Shown here: positions 55,031-64,000 of the stretch, one piece after another
Layout of the letters: every line of letters starts with the position of its first letter
Position numbering within the stretch: the first letter of the stretch is position 1
Assembly (NCBI GenBank): GCA_017936925.1
Contig: JAGBEP010000024.1
Location: 59,721 to 123,720 of the forward strand
Direction of reading: 5' to 3'
Length of the DNA stretch: 64,000 bases
DNA from: Clostridia bacterium
GTDB lineage: Bacteria > Bacillota > Clostridia > TANB77 > CAG-508
The notes under the pieces: generated by a model
Database searches by the model: none
Told to the model about the DNA's origin: nothing
What the model saw: only the letters and a program-made list of their open reading frames with translations
Position numbers and translations under genes: made by a program

Positions 55031-55182
55031 TTAATTAAATATTTAACTATTAAATTTTTTTCAAGTTCTAAATTTTCTTCTACAAATAACTGTCTATCAA
55101 AAAATATATTATTTTTATTTAGGCAAAGCTCTAATATTCCTATATCTATTTGATTATAATAAACAACCCTATCTTTAGGCAT
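55027..55182 (-). CDS. Short ORF of unknown origin, possibly a gene fragment
   Basis: 51 codons, starting MPKDRVVYYNQIDIGILELC and ending LIVKYLIK. The frame is open for 13 codons further upstream. A weak AGAGGA precedes the ATG. The sequence looks protein-like, but nothing is recognised. It abuts the CDP-alcohol transferase remnant and may be another eroded end. Confidence 0.35.
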   Translation of the reverse strand: MPKDRVVYYNQIDIGILELCLNKNNIFFDRQLFVEENLELEKNLIVKYLIK

Positions 55183-55249
55183 TATTCCTCTTTTACAAGT
55201 CGTACTATCTATAACTTGTACTTATTAAATATATTCCAAAACACAATTT

Positions 55250-55837
55250 TCATTCTGATATTTTTTTATTCATCAATCCATCTTTATTACAATACGTATA
55301 CACTATGCCTTTACCTCTCTTAAAAAATCTAGCTTCTGCATTTTGTTCTGGATATAATTTTACAATTTCAGATCTATCATTTGTAACATATGCAATAAAG
55401 GAAATATAATGTTGTTTAGTCATTTCATGTTTAATTGAAATATAATATTCATTTTCAATTATTTCACAATTAATAATATGTTCATCATTTTCTAATTCAC
55501 ATTCCAAAATAGGTAAATTTATTCCACAACAAGAATTTATATTTTCTCCCATTGTATGAATAATATTTCCACAAATAGGACAAACTGAAAAACTTGATTT
55601 TAACATATTACTTGATTTATTTTGATTTGTAATATATTCCCCATTCATAAGCTCAATTACAGAAACATTTAAAGCTTTTGCTAATGGTTCAATTAATGAA
55701 ATATCTGGTAACCCTTTTCCAGTTTCCCATTTACTTATTGTTTTATCACTTACTCCAATAACTTCTGCAAGCTCTGTTTGCGTTAAATTTTGTTTTTCTC
55801 TTAGTTCTTTTATAATTTTTCCTGTTACAGCAGTACT
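55250..55837 (-). pseudogene. XRE-HTH/zinc-ribbon (desulfoferrodoxin-like) regulator lacking a start codon
   Basis: An open frame of 195 codons. The first ~70 residues are a full XRE HTH (TGKIIKELREKQNLTQTELA, VSDKTISKWETGKGLPD, IEPLAKALNVSVIELMNGEY); residues ~85-195 include CPICGN, NSCCGI and ISFIAYVTNDR, as in HTH proteins with a C-terminal rubredoxin/desulfoferrodoxin-like part. The relatives begin MNTGK at this spot, but here the codons read GCT GTA ACA GGA AAA and no ATG, GTG or TTG exists before a stop at 55838. The first ATG (55648) would remove the HTH. Likely inactivated or using an unusual start. Confidence 0.65.
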
Positions 55838-55907
55838 TTAGCAGAATTTTACAATATTTTTTACATACCTTTAATAATTTATTATCAATATCACCATAAA
55901 TTAAAAC

Positions 55908-55945
55908 ACAGAGTGTCAACACATTATTATAGGTTAACACTCTGT
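55908..55945 (-). terminator. Terminator of secA
   Basis: Arms ACAGAGTGT-c-AAC (55908-55920) and GTT-a-ACACTCTGT (55933-55945) form a ~12-bp stem with one mismatch; GTTTTAATTT follows on the minus strand. It lies ~83 bp after the secA stop. A short ORF that starts inside it (to 55746) is not real. Confidence 0.7.
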
Positions 55946-56027
55946 ATTCATTCAAAATTTATTTATTTTTTATAAATTCAGTAGATAAATTAAATTATGT
56001 TATTTTCAAACCATTGACAATATTATA

Positions 56028-58784
56028 TTATTGATTTTTTCCGCAACAGTTTTTATATTTCTTACCACTTCCACATGGACATAAATCATTTCTACCAACC
56101 TTAGGTCCTTCATTAACTATTGGTGCTTTAACCTTTTTCTTTTCTTCTCCAGCAAGTTCAGGATTAATCATAGCATCTATATCTTCTCTTCCTTCTCCAG
56201 TTACTTTAACTGTGCTTTTTCTTTCATACCCTTCTCTTTTCTTAATGCACATTAAGATTTTAGTTACCTCTAGTTTAATATTACTAACCATTTCTTCAAA
56301 CATATCAGAACCATCAATTTGATACTGAATAACTGGATCCTTTTGTCCATAAGCACGAAGCCCAATACCATTTTTTAGTTCATCCATCTCATCAATATGA
56401 TCCATCCATTTTTCATCAACAACTTTTAACAAAACAATTCTTTGAAGCTCTTTAAAAGCATCTTCTCCTATTTCTTTGCATTTTGCTTCATAAGTTGCTA
56501 ACGCTTTTTCTGTTATTTCAGCTAATATTTCATCAGCATCTGGATTCTCTTTATTTAAAGCTTCAACTTCTTTAATATTTAATCCAGTTTGTATTTCAAG
56601 TAATAAAGCACTTGTGTCTGGATTTTTTTCCTCAAGTTCGTTTCTATAAGTATCAACGATTAACTCACACGCTTCTCTAATCATATTTTTAATTGATTCT
56701 GTAACATCTTCACCATTTAATACTTCTCTTCTTTGACCATATATAATCTCTCTTTGAGTATTCATAACATCATCATAGCTAAGTACATGTTTTCTGATTG
56801 AGAAGTTTCTACTCTCAACTTTCTTTTGAGCAGTTTCAACAGCCTTAGAAATTGGCTTAAATTGAATTGGCATATTTTCTTCAGCACCTAATGCATTATA
56901 TACAGCAGTAACTTTATCACCACCAAATATTTTCATTAAGTCATCATCTAAAGCAATATAGAAAATTGATTCTCCAGGATCTCCTTGACGTCCACTACGT
57001 CCACGTAGCTGGTTATCAATTCTTCGAGATTCATGTCTTTCTGTACCAATTATTTTAAGACCTCCAGCTGCAATAACTTTCTCTTTTTCTTCTTTTATTT
57101 CTTTCTTATATTTTTCTTCTAAGTCATTAAATTTCTTTCTAGCTTCTAAAACTTTTTCATCTTTAGTTTCGTTATGTGCAGAAGCTTGATTGATAAGATC
57201 ATTTGTATAACCTTGTCTTTTCATTTCTTGTTTAGCCATATATTCAGTGTTACCACCAAGCATAATATCTGTACCACGACCAGCCATGTTGGTAGCAATA
57301 GTAACAGCACCATATTTACCTGCTTGAGCTATAATTTCAGCTTCTTTTTCATGGAATTTAGCATTCAATACTTCATGAGGAACTCCCGCTTTTTTTAGTA
57401 ATTTACTTAATCTTTCAGATTTATCAATTGAAACAGTACCAACTAGAACTGGTTGACCTTTTTCATGTGATTTTTTGATATCCTCAACAACAGCATCAAA
57501 TTTTACTTTTTCATTTTTATATATAATATCACTTAAGTCTTTTCTAGCAACTGGTAAATTAGTAGGAATACAAACAACATCTAAATTATAAATCTCTCTG
57601 AATTCTTCCTCTTCTGTTTTTGCAGTACCTGTCATACCAGCTAATTTCTCATACATTCTGAAATAATTTTGGAATGTGATATTAGCTAAAGTTTTTTGTT
57701 CATCTGCAATTTTTACACCTTCTTTAGCTTCAATTGCTTGGTGTAATCCAGCATTATATCTTCTTCCATACATAATTCTTCCTGTAAATTCATCAACAAT
57801 TAATACTTCTCCATCTTTTACAATATAATCAGTATCTTTCTTCATAACACCATGAGCTTTTAATGCTTGGTTAACATTATGAACTATATCAGTATTATCT
57901 AAATCATTAAAGTTTTCAACTCCAAAGTAGTCTTCAGCCTTTTTTATACCTTTTTGAGTTAAAGTAGCTGTTTTTGCCTTTAAGTCAACTATATAATCAT
58001 ATTTTTCGTTATCTTCTTGTTGAGCTTCATCTTTAACATCTTCCTCAACAATAACCTTTGCCTGTAATCTTTTTACAAAATCATTAGCTTTTTTATACAA
58101 ATCAGAAGATTTATTTCCTCTACCAGAAATAATAAGTGGTGTTCTAGCCTCATCAACTAATATACTATCAATCTCATCGACAATTGCATAAGCAAGATCT
58201 CTTTGAACCATATCTTCTTTATGAATAACCATATTATCTCTCAAATAATCAAATCCATATTCATTATTAGTACCATAAGTAATATCACAAGCATAAGCTT
58301 TTTGTTTATCTTGTTGATTCATTCTAGATATATTTAATCCAACAGATAATCCTAAAAACTTATACAATTTTCCCATCCATTCACTATCTCTTTTAGCTAG
58401 GTAATCATTAACAGTAATAACATGAACCCCTCTACCTGTAAGGGCATTTAAATATACTGGCAATGTAGCAACTAATGTTTTACCTTCACCAGTTTTCATT
58501 TCTGCAATTCTACCTTGATGAAGAATAATACCACCAATTAATTGTACATCAAAATGTCTCATTTCTAAAACTCTTTTTGATGCCTCTCTTACAACAGCAA
58601 AAGCTTCTGGTAAAATATCATCTAAAGTTTTTCCATCGGCTAATTGTGCTTTAAAATAATCAGTTTTAGCTCTTAGTTCTGCATCAGTTAATTTCTCCAT
58701 TTCAGGTTCTAAACTATTAATTTTATTTACTATAGGTTGAACTCTCTTTACTTCTTTTTCACTATAAGATTTAAATAATCCCAT
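56028..58784 (-). CDS. secA: Preprotein translocase ATPase
   Basis: 918 residues, near-standard for SecA. Nucleotide-binding fold 1 has [20 protein letters not shown] (Walker A), [20 protein letters not shown] (Walker B region), and [15 protein letters not shown]. Fold 2 has [18 protein letters not shown]. The extreme C-terminus carries the zinc SecB/membrane motif [20 protein letters not shown]. It drives protein export through SecYEG. TAGGAGG precedes the ATG. It is monocistronic with its own terminator. The surface proteins in this window depend on it. Confidence 0.97.
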   Translation of the reverse strand: MGLFKSYSEKEVKRVQPIVNKINSLEPEMEKLTDAELRAKTDYFKAQLADGKTLDDILPEAFAVVREASKRVLEMRHFDVQLIGGIILHQGRIAEMKTGEGKTLVATLPVYLNALTGRGVHVITVNDYLAKRDSEWMGKLYKFLGLSVGLNISRMNQQDKQKAYACDITYGTNNEYGFDYLRDNMVIHKEDMVQRDLAYAIVDEIDSILVDEARTPLIISGRGNKSSDLYKKANDFVKRLQAKVIVEEDVKDEAQQEDNEKYDYIVDLKAKTATLTQKGIKKAEDYFGVENFNDLDNTDIVHNVNQALKAHGVMKKDTDYIVKDGEVLIVDEFTGRIMYGRRYNAGLHQAIEAKEGVKIADEQKTLANITFQNYFRMYEKLAGMTGTAKTEEEEFREIYNLDVVCIPTNLPVARKDLSDIIYKNEKVKFDAVVEDIKKSHEKGQPVLVGTVSIDKSERLSKLLKKAGVPHEVLNAKFHEKEAEIIAQAGKYGAVTIATNMAGRGTDIMLGGNTEYMAKQEMKRQGYTNDLINQASAHNETKDEKVLEARKKFNDLEEKYKKEIKEEKEKVIAAGGLKIIGTERHESRRIDNQLRGRSGRQGDPGESIFYIALDDDLMKIFGGDKVTAVYNALGAEENMPIQFKPISKAVETAQKKVESRNFSIRKHVLSYDDVMNTQREIIYGQRREVLNGEDVTESIKNMIREACELIVDTYRNELEEKNPDTSALLLEIQTGLNIKEVEALNKENPDADEILAEITEKALATYEAKCKEIGEDAFKELQRIVLLKVVDEKWMDHIDEMDELKNGIGLRAYGQKDPVIQYQIDGSDMFEEMVSNIKLEVTKILMCIKKREGYERKSTVKVTGEGREDIDAMINPELAGEEKKKVKAPIVNEGPKVGRNDLCPCGSGKKYKNCCGKNQ

Positions 58785-58907
58785 CTATTTTGCCTCCTAA
58801 TTATTAACTATCGATAAATATATCATTATTTTTTATACATTGCAAGGAATAATATAGAAATTATTTCATAGTATTTAATAAATTTATTTAAAGGCAGGAT
58901 TTTAATT

Positions 58908-59468
58908 ATGCATATATATAATTTTAAAATTAACAAAAATAAGTTATTAAAAGGTTTATTAACATTTTTTGTCTTAGTCTGTTTATTTTTTTTAACCTTT
59001 TCAATATCAAAACTTTTTTCAAAAATTAAAAATTTTAAATCCGAAAATTTTGTTGTTAATGATACTAATACTATTCCATCTACTAATGAAATTACTTCTT
59101 CACAATACACAAATACATTAAAAGCAGTACACGACAATTTAGACAACTATATCGGAAAAGAAATTACTTTTACTGGTTACATTTATAAAATTGATTACCT
59201 AAATGATAACCAATTTGTAATTGCTAGGAACATGATAATAAATGAAGCTTCTCAAACAGTCGTTGTAGGATTTCTTTGCGAATATGACAATATATCAGAT
59301 TTTGAAAACTTATCTTGGGTTAAACTTACTGGAACAATAAAAAAAGGATATCTAAATGGCGATATCCCAATATTAAAAATAACTAACATTGAAAACACTC
59401 AAAAGCCATCTGATGAATTTGTTTATCCACCAGAAGATACTTATGTTCCAACAAGCAATATTTATTAA
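58908..59468 (+). CDS. Membrane-anchored DUF1980 (YcgQ-like) OB-fold protein
   Basis: 186 residues. One N-terminal helix (~16-36) and a Ser/Thr/Asn linker precede a single beta-rich domain (~75-175): YIGKEITFTGYIYKIDYLND, QFVIARNMIINEASQTVVVG, SWVKLTGTIKKGYLNGD. This matches the C-terminal domain of YcgQ/TIGR03943 proteins, although their conserved Cys pair (CC in the RxxxxCCxAD motif) is replaced by II. The other half of the permease pair (YcgR-like) is not adjacent. GCAGGA precedes the ATG. Converges on ytvI with a 4-bp overlap at the 3' ends. Confidence 0.65.
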   Translation: MHIYNFKINKNKLLKGLLTFFVLVCLFFLTFSISKLFSKIKNFKSENFVVNDTNTIPSTNEITSSQYTNTLKAVHDNLDNYIGKEITFTGYIYKIDYLNDNQFVIARNMIINEASQTVVVGFLCEYDNISDFENLSWVKLTGTIKKGYLNGDIPILKITNIENTQKPSDEFVYPPEDTYVPTSNIY

Positions 59469-60541
59469 TCATCAACAAAATATTTCATATAAGCTGTTAA
59501 AAAATTAATAATTATTATCAAAATAATAGGTCCAATTAGAAGCCCTAACACACCACTAACTTTAAATCCAATATACATAGCAATAAGTGTATATAAAGGA
59601 TGTATTCCTAAATTATTTGAAACAACTTTTGGTTCTAAAAACTGTCTAACCACAGTAATCAACACAAGCAATCCCAGTACACTAACACCTAATGTAACAT
59701 CCCCCATTATAATTAAAATAATTCCCCAAGGTATCATTACAGTTCCAGAACCCAATATTGGAAGTAAATCAACAAAACCTATTCCTAAAGCAATTAAAAA
59801 TGGTGATTTTACATTCATTCCCAGAAACTTAAAAATATACAAACCTATAAGTACTAGTAAAAAAGAAATAAAAACAAGCGTAATTTCCGCTTTCAAGAAT
59901 TTTCCTAGCACACTAATAACTGATTGAAATTGAGTACTAGCCTTTTTTATCCATTTTTTAGGAACTCTTTGTTCTATATCATCAAGTAAAGAAATTTTAT
60001 CTGTAGTTATAAAATATGTTGCTAAAATAGTAATAATCAAATAAACAATAAAAGAAGGTATCTGCGTCGCCAAATTTAAAATATTAATCAAAAAATCTTT
60101 AAAATATCCCAATCCTTTACCAAGTACCTCATTCGTCATATTTATTACAAACTGTTTTACATCATCTGAAACATTAACATCTTCTAATTTTAAAACTCTA
60201 CTTACATTCTCTACAGATTTAAAAATATCATTTCCAAATCTTGAAAAATCAGATAAAATTTTTGTAATTTCAGCAGTAATCAATATAGTAGAAATAACAA
60301 TTACTCCAATCAAAACAGAAAAAACAACTATTAAAGCTATTATTGCCGAATATTTTCTAACTAATTTAGTTTTTCTACAAATTAATTTAATAAAAGGTTC
60401 CATCAAAGTTGCAATTATTAAAGCTATAAAAAATGGCATAAAAAAACATGCCATTTTTAATACAAGAAAAACAGCACCAACTAAAAGAAGAACATATAAA
60501 GTTTTTTTATATTTCAACAAATTTTTAAGAATATCAAGCAT
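59465..60541 (-). CDS. ytvI: AI-2E/YtvI-type membrane permease
   Basis: 358 residues with eight hydrophobic segments of the AI-2E transporter (PF01594) family. LPILGSGTVMIPWGIILI and RQFLEPKVVSNNLGIHPLYTLIAMYIGFKV are characteristic of the sporulation protein YtvI subgroup. Role in sporulation is inferred from that subgroup only; no spore genes are adjacent. AGAGGTACTAGA precedes the ATG. Confidence 0.78.
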   Translation of the reverse strand: MLDILKNLLKYKKTLYVLLLVGAVFLVLKMACFFMPFFIALIIATLMEPFIKLICRKTKLVRKYSAIIALIVVFSVLIGVIVISTILITAEITKILSDFSRFGNDIFKSVENVSRVLKLEDVNVSDDVKQFVINMTNEVLGKGLGYFKDFLINILNLATQIPSFIVYLIITILATYFITTDKISLLDDIEQRVPKKWIKKASTQFQSVISVLGKFLKAEITLVFISFLLVLIGLYIFKFLGMNVKSPFLIALGIGFVDLLPILGSGTVMIPWGIILIIMGDVTLGVSVLGLLVLITVVRQFLEPKVVSNNLGIHPLYTLIAMYIGFKVSGVLGLLIGPIILIIIINFLTAYMKYFVDD

Positions 60542-60630
60542 TCTAGTACCTCTTAAAAGTAGTATAATATTTTTTCAAAAAAGTATTCGTAAACATCTTA
60601 AATTTAAACTTTCTTTGTAAATATAAACAC

Positions 60631-60666
60631 AAAAGGTCAACTTCCAAAACTGAAAGTTGACCTTTT
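60631..60666 (-). terminator. Terminator of the 60683 membrane protein gene
   Basis: A 13-bp stem with AAAAGGTCAACTT/AAGTTGACCTTTT (60631-60643 with 60654-60666), followed by TGTGTTTATAT on the minus strand. It is 17 bp after the stop. Confidence 0.7.
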
Positions 60667-60682
60667 CCCACGAAATTTCTAA

Positions 60683-61090
60683 CTATAACCTTCTCAAAAG
60701 GAAACATACTATCGGAATAGAAACAATCACTAAAGTCACAGCAATTGCAATCAAAGCTTTAGTACACGACAATACCACACCCCAAAAAGCAAGCTGAATT
60801 ATAGTCGCTACTCCAACAAGAACAATTGCAGTCCCCAAGCCAGCCAAGCTGACTCTATGTTTCTCATCAAAACCTCCTAGTGCAGCAAAAACTCCTGCAA
60901 CCAAAAAAGTTACTGAATAGAGATATGAAAGCTCACCTAAAACAACTGCCAACCATAGTTTCCATTTAACCGAAAAAGAAACTTTCAAAACATACTTTCC
61001 AAAAACAAAAGCTCCAATTATTACTACTAGCAAAGCAATTGCTTTCAAAATCTCCTTCCAATTAGTTACAAACCAATTCCGTTCCTTCAT
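60683..61090 (-). CDS. Small four-helix membrane protein of foreign composition
   Basis: 135 residues, basic and aromatic N-terminus (MKERNWFVTNWKEILK), four hydrophobic segments, C-terminal RRL. Unrecognised. The coding sequence is visibly richer in G+C (~45% in places) than nearby genes, like the RelA-like gene, suggesting transfer. It has its own ribosome site (GGAGGTG) and terminator, and so is a self-contained unit. Confidence 0.6.
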   Translation of the reverse strand: MKERNWFVTNWKEILKAIALLVVIIGAFVFGKYVLKVSFSVKWKLWLAVVLGELSYLYSVTFLVAGVFAALGGFDEKHRVSLAGLGTAIVLVGVATIIQLAFWGVVLSCTKALIAIAVTLVIVSIPIVCFLLRRL

Positions 61091-61218
61091 TCTAGAACAC
61101 CTCCTATAATGTTGTAAATATCTATAGATGAACAGGTCATTAGACCCGATTGTGTTTCGATAAATGAAATGGAGTTTATTATATCACATTTTAAGAAGGC
61201 CGTCTAGAAAATAATATA

Positions 61219-61254
61219 TAAAAAAAGATTTTAGAAAAACTAAAACCTTTTTTT
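61219..61254 (-). terminator. Terminator of murD
   Basis: AAAAAAAGATTTTAG and CTAAAACCTTTTTTT form a 15-bp stem with one mismatch (61220-61234 with 61240-61254), with an A/T tract on both sides; 11 bp after the murD stop. Confidence 0.7.
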
Positions 61255-61264
61255 ACTAATCTCA

Positions 61265-62674
61265 CTAATTTACCTTTCTTCTAACTGCCGCTCTAAATTT
61301 ATCTCCTCTATCATATGCATTCTTAAACATATCAAAACTAGCACTAGCAGGTGAAAACAAAACTACATCATCCTTTTTAGAAACTTCATCTGCAATTTCA
61401 ATTGCCTCTTCTAATGATAAAGCTTCATATATATCCATTTCTTTACCTTGTTTGTTAAGTTCAGAAGTTACAGCATTATAAATTTTTTTCTTAGTTGCCC
61501 CCATTAAAATTAAAGCTTTAACTCCATCAACTATTGGCTTTGCAATAGGAGTATAATCTAAATTTTTATCATAACCACCGGCTATTAATATAACTTTTTT
61601 ACCAAAAGATTTAATTCCAGATATAGTTCTAGTTGGAGTAGAACTAGCAGAATCATTATACCATTTAACCCCATTAGATGTCTTCTTTACTAGTTCTAAT
61701 CTATGATGAACACCTTCAAATTCTGTAACTACTTTCTTTGCTGTCATTTCATCAACTAAAGTTCTAGTAGCAGCTAAAGCAGCACAAATATTCTGATAAT
61801 TATGTTTTCCAATCAAAGCTACATCTTTAACATTTAATATGTGTTTTCTAAGTTTGTTTTCACAAAATTTTATAGTTCCCTCGTCTACTATATAACCATT
61901 ATCAAGTCGTTCTTGGTCACTAAAGAATATAACCTTTCCTTTTGCTTCTTTTGCAAATTCTCTAGTAACAAGATTATCATAATTTAAAATCAATATATCA
62001 TCTTCTAATTGATGTTTAAAAATTTCTTTTTTTGCTTCAGTATATTCCTCTAAATCAGTATGATAGTCTAAATGATTTGGTGTGACATTTGTCACTACCG
62101 CTATATTAGGGCTGATTTTCATATTCATAAGCTGAAAACTGCTCATTTCTAAAACGACAATATCTTCTGGTAGCATTTCCTCAACCTTAGTAAACAAAGG
62201 TATTCCTATATTTCCACCTAAAAAAACATTATATCCTTTAGCTTTTAAAATTTCATATGTAAGTGTTGTAGTAGTAGTTTTTCCATCACTTCCTGTAATT
62301 CCAATAGTTTTACATGGACATAGTTCTAAAAGCATTTCAATTTCAGTAGTTACAATTGCTCCTCTTTCTGTTTCAGCTACTAGTTCTTCTCTGTTAGGCA
62401 AACAACTTGGTGATCGAAAAATCAAATCAAAGCCTTTTAGCATAGATAAACAATCATGTCCAAGTGAAAACTTCATTCCATAACTAACAATCTTATCCAT
62501 AACAGATTTATCTATATCATCAATAGTTCTGTTATCAAAAACTGTAACTTGAGCTTTATATTTTCTCATATAATCTATTAAAGGAATATTACTAACTCCA
62601 AGCCCAATAATAGCAACCTTTCTACCATTTAAATATTCATTGAATTCATTTAATTTTTCATTTACAAATTTCAT
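61265..62674 (-). CDS. murD: UDP-N-acetylmuramoyl-L-alanine:D-glutamate ligase
   Basis: 469 residues. ATP loop ITGSDGKTTTTTLTYEIL, then LGGNIGIPLF, VLEMSSFQLMNM, ITNVTPNHLDYH (Mur ligase central motif), and WYNDSASSTPTRT, PVILIAGGYDKNLDYTP-like region (LIAGGYDKNLDYTPI). The enzyme adds D-glutamate in peptidoglycan precursor synthesis. It ends a unit with the cytidylate-kinase-like gene, 6 bp upstream. GAAAGGAT precedes the ATG. Confidence 0.94.
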   Translation of the reverse strand: MKFVNEKLNEFNEYLNGRKVAIIGLGVSNIPLIDYMRKYKAQVTVFDNRTIDDIDKSVMDKIVSYGMKFSLGHDCLSMLKGFDLIFRSPSCLPNREELVAETERGAIVTTEIEMLLELCPCKTIGITGSDGKTTTTTLTYEILKAKGYNVFLGGNIGIPLFTKVEEMLPEDIVVLEMSSFQLMNMKISPNIAVVTNVTPNHLDYHTDLEEYTEAKKEIFKHQLEDDILILNYDNLVTREFAKEAKGKVIFFSDQERLDNGYIVDEGTIKFCENKLRKHILNVKDVALIGKHNYQNICAALAATRTLVDEMTAKKVVTEFEGVHHRLELVKKTSNGVKWYNDSASSTPTRTISGIKSFGKKVILIAGGYDKNLDYTPIAKPIVDGVKALILMGATKKKIYNAVTSELNKQGKEMDIYEALSLEEAIEIADEVSKKDDVVLFSPASASFDMFKNAYDRGDKFRAAVRRKVN

Positions 62675-62680
62675 AAAAAA

Positions 62681-63364
62681 TTAATCCTTTCTATCAGCTA
62701 TTATATTCTCTAACACTTTTTTTGTTGACTCTTCTATACTTTCAGCATCAGATACATCTATAATTATAGTATTTTCATATGTTTGGTAATAACCTGATTT
62801 TTCTTGCAATTCATCTCTTTTTAAAATATTATCTCTAACTTCTTTTTTATTCACATCTTTGCCATATTGTAAAGTCTTTAATTTTACTCTTTTGTCTAAA
62901 TCAGCAGTTATAAAAAAATGATAATCAAGATCAGGATAAATATTCATAGTATCTCTACCAGAGAAAATTACATTATATTTTTTCTTATACATATTAATAT
63001 ATTCTCTAAGAACTTTATATGCATTTCCATTACTTGCAATATTAGAAATCTTAGAAACTGCCATAGAATTTTCTAAAGACTGTAAATCTTCTTCTTTAAC
63101 TTTTTTTCCATGAGCATAAACAACACTTTCTCTATTTTCTATTTCAATTGATATTTCAAATTCTTCAAAAAGTTTTTTTAAATCAACAGAATACATTTTT
63201 TCAAAAGGAATCTGCTCTTGTATAATTTGATACGTAATCGCTCTATAAATATTTCCGCCATGCAAAACAATTGAATTTGGAATATATTTTAAAAGTTCTC
63301 TACAAATTGACGTCTTTCCGGTTCCAACTAATCCCTCTATTCCTATAACTATATTTTCGTTCAT
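62681..63364 (-). CDS. Cytidylate-kinase-like P-loop kinase
   Basis: 227 residues. P-loop GIEGLVGTGKTSICREL, then SGRDTMNIYPDLDYHFFITADLDKRVKLKTLQYG, which follows the cytidylate kinase pattern (GRDIGTVVFPDA...FLTAS...RAxRR), and KRDELQEKSGYYQTYENTII, IDVSDAESIEE near the end (the RDxxDSxRxxxPL region is diverged). Probably a CMP/dCMP kinase or a close relative; true Cmk has PLxxAxDA here, which is absent. GGAGG is nine bases before the ATG. It is the first gene before murD. Confidence 0.65.
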   Translation of the reverse strand: MNENIVIGIEGLVGTGKTSICRELLKYIPNSIVLHGGNIYRAITYQIIQEQIPFEKMYSVDLKKLFEEFEISIEIENRESVVYAHGKKVKEEDLQSLENSMAVSKISNIASNGNAYKVLREYINMYKKKYNVIFSGRDTMNIYPDLDYHFFITADLDKRVKLKTLQYGKDVNKKEVRDNILKRDELQEKSGYYQTYENTIIIDVSDAESIEESTKKVLENIIADRKD

Positions 63365-63508
63365 TGTTCCTCCAATTTTTTATTGTATTCTCACTTAACA
63401 AAAATATTATACTACATTTTTTGATAAAGATGAATAATTTTAAACAAAAATGAAAAAATATATTCATACAAAGCAATCAGCTAAAAAATCTCTGGAGGTG
63501 TTTTATTT

Positions 63509-63577
63509 ATGAGTAAAGAAAAGAAAAATAAACAAACAAAGAAAAATTCTTCAAAGAATAATAATTCTGAAGAATAA
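63509..63577 (+). CDS. 22-residue basic small ORF
   Basis: MSKEKKNKQTKKNSSKNNNS ending EE. It has a near-perfect GGAGGTG eight bases before the ATG and is followed 37 bp later by a good terminator, so it forms a complete small gene on the plus strand. The composition (12 Lys/Asn) is unlike random AT-rich sequence. Role unknown. Confidence 0.6.
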   Translation: MSKEKKNKQTKKNSSKNNNSEE

Positions 63578-63613
63578 TTATTAAAGTATATCAAAAATTA
63601 ATTTTGAACTATA

Positions 63614-63650
63614 AAGAACCCGAAATCTTAAAATTTCAGGTTCTTTCTTT
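63614..63650 (+). terminator. Terminator after the 22-residue ORF
   Basis: AAGAACC-c-GAAAT and ATTTC-a-GGTTCTT (63614-63626 with 63633-63645) form a ~12-bp stem with one mismatch, followed by TCTTTT on the plus strand. Confidence 0.75.
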
Positions 63651-63660
63651 TAACCATCTC

Positions 63661-63990
63661 TTATTTTATACTATTTTTAAAATATTCTACATCCTCTGGA
63701 TAAAGATTATGTTGTACCTTTTTCAAAACTTTCAAACTCTTTGTGCAAAACTGTAACACTTCTCCCACATTCGTTTTATCCATTCTATTTTGAAGAGCAA
63801 TTAAAGCTTCTTCTCTACTTTCTTCTGGAATACTAAATTTAATCAAATCAGAAATCGTAGCAGAATCTAATTTATAACAACATTTATAAAGCATTTCAAG
63901 TTTTCTTGTTATTGGAATATTATATTTAATAATATCAGCAATTTGATTACAAGATAAATAATGATAAGCCATATTCAAAACATCAGGCAT
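63661..63990 (-). CDS. Uncharacterised helical protein, probably partial
   Basis: At least 109 residues, all-helical, starting from an ATG at 63990 that lacks a ribosome site; the frame is open to the right edge (…SDKMPDVLN), so the true start is probably beyond the window. Repeated segments with IADIIKYNIP and ISDLIKFSIP suggest a helical repeat. No family recognised. Confidence 0.5.
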   Translation of the reverse strand: MPDVLNMAYHYLSCNQIADIIKYNIPITRKLEMLYKCCYKLDSATISDLIKFSIPEESREEALIALQNRMDKTNVGEVLQFCTKSLKVLKKVQHNLYPEDVEYFKNSIK

Positions 63991-64000
63991 TTTATCACTT

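Noticed and set aside
55746..55955. 69-codon minus-strand ORF before the HTH pseudogene
   Set aside because: It starts inside the secA terminator and reads the HTH gene in the wrong frame.

Overview
The window is about 64 kb of a very AT-rich genome (by eye roughly 25-30% G+C). Most genes lie on the minus strand in tight operons with strong AGGAGG-type ribosome binding sites. Gene content points to a low-GC Gram-positive anaerobe of class Clostridia (Bacillota), probably a gut lineage. Supporting features are T-box control of thrS, class B sortases with SPKTG/NPGTG-like sorting signals, dockerin/cohesin surface proteins, a YtvI-type sporulation permease, TmcAL (YlbM), GlmM, MurD, SecA and an RF2 gene with programmed frameshifting. 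Species cannot be fixed from sequence alone.

Layout. 1-16 kb is housekeeping: a DUF368 (PopT-like) end, a NadD-like gene, tmk, metG, an unknown acidic protein, glmM, a divergent SecD/SecF pair with an HD hydrolase, a TIGR04086 membrane protein, a WG-repeat protein, tgt-queA (queuosine), a membrane-anchored HExxH protein, coaE and rnhA. 16-18.4 kb on the plus strand holds tmcAL and an RluA-type pseudouridine synthase. 18.4-19.7 kb is the most unusual part: about 630 nt of highly structured non-coding sequence behind a near-consensus promoter, directly upstream of a small four-helix membrane protein. This arrangement matches OLE RNA with its partner OapA.

19.8-26.4 kb encodes a surface module: a cohesin-type membrane protein, a class B sortase with three AT-hook-like motifs, a cohesin plus nine Ig-like-domain sortase substrate, and a dockerin/beta-propeller protein. 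26.4-39.8 kb contains an unknown coiled-coil protein, a T-box-controlled CYTH-thrS operon, MFS and ZIP transporters, a YbhN/MprF-type membrane protein, a nitronate-monooxygenase-like flavoprotein, prfB (programmed +1 frameshift) and DHH and HD phosphohydrolases. 40-43.5 kb holds a second sortase/substrate pair (beta-helix protein plus class B sortase). 43.7-47.1 kb has a lipase-like hydrolase, an unknown protein and a nadD-nadE pair.

47.3-55.9 kb is an accessory region: a compositionally foreign stand-alone RelA/SpoT-type synthetase, regulators (TetR, MerR, two XRE-type proteins), palindromic operators, and eroded genes (a start-less HTH/zinc-ribbon gene, a CDP-alcohol phosphatidyltransferase remnant, a truncated XRE, a GyrI-like protein with an internal deletion). 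56-64 kb returns to core functions (secA, ytvI, murD, a cytidylate-kinase-like gene) with a few small membrane or peptide genes.

No rRNA, tRNA, CRISPR array, insertion sequence or prophage was recognised.
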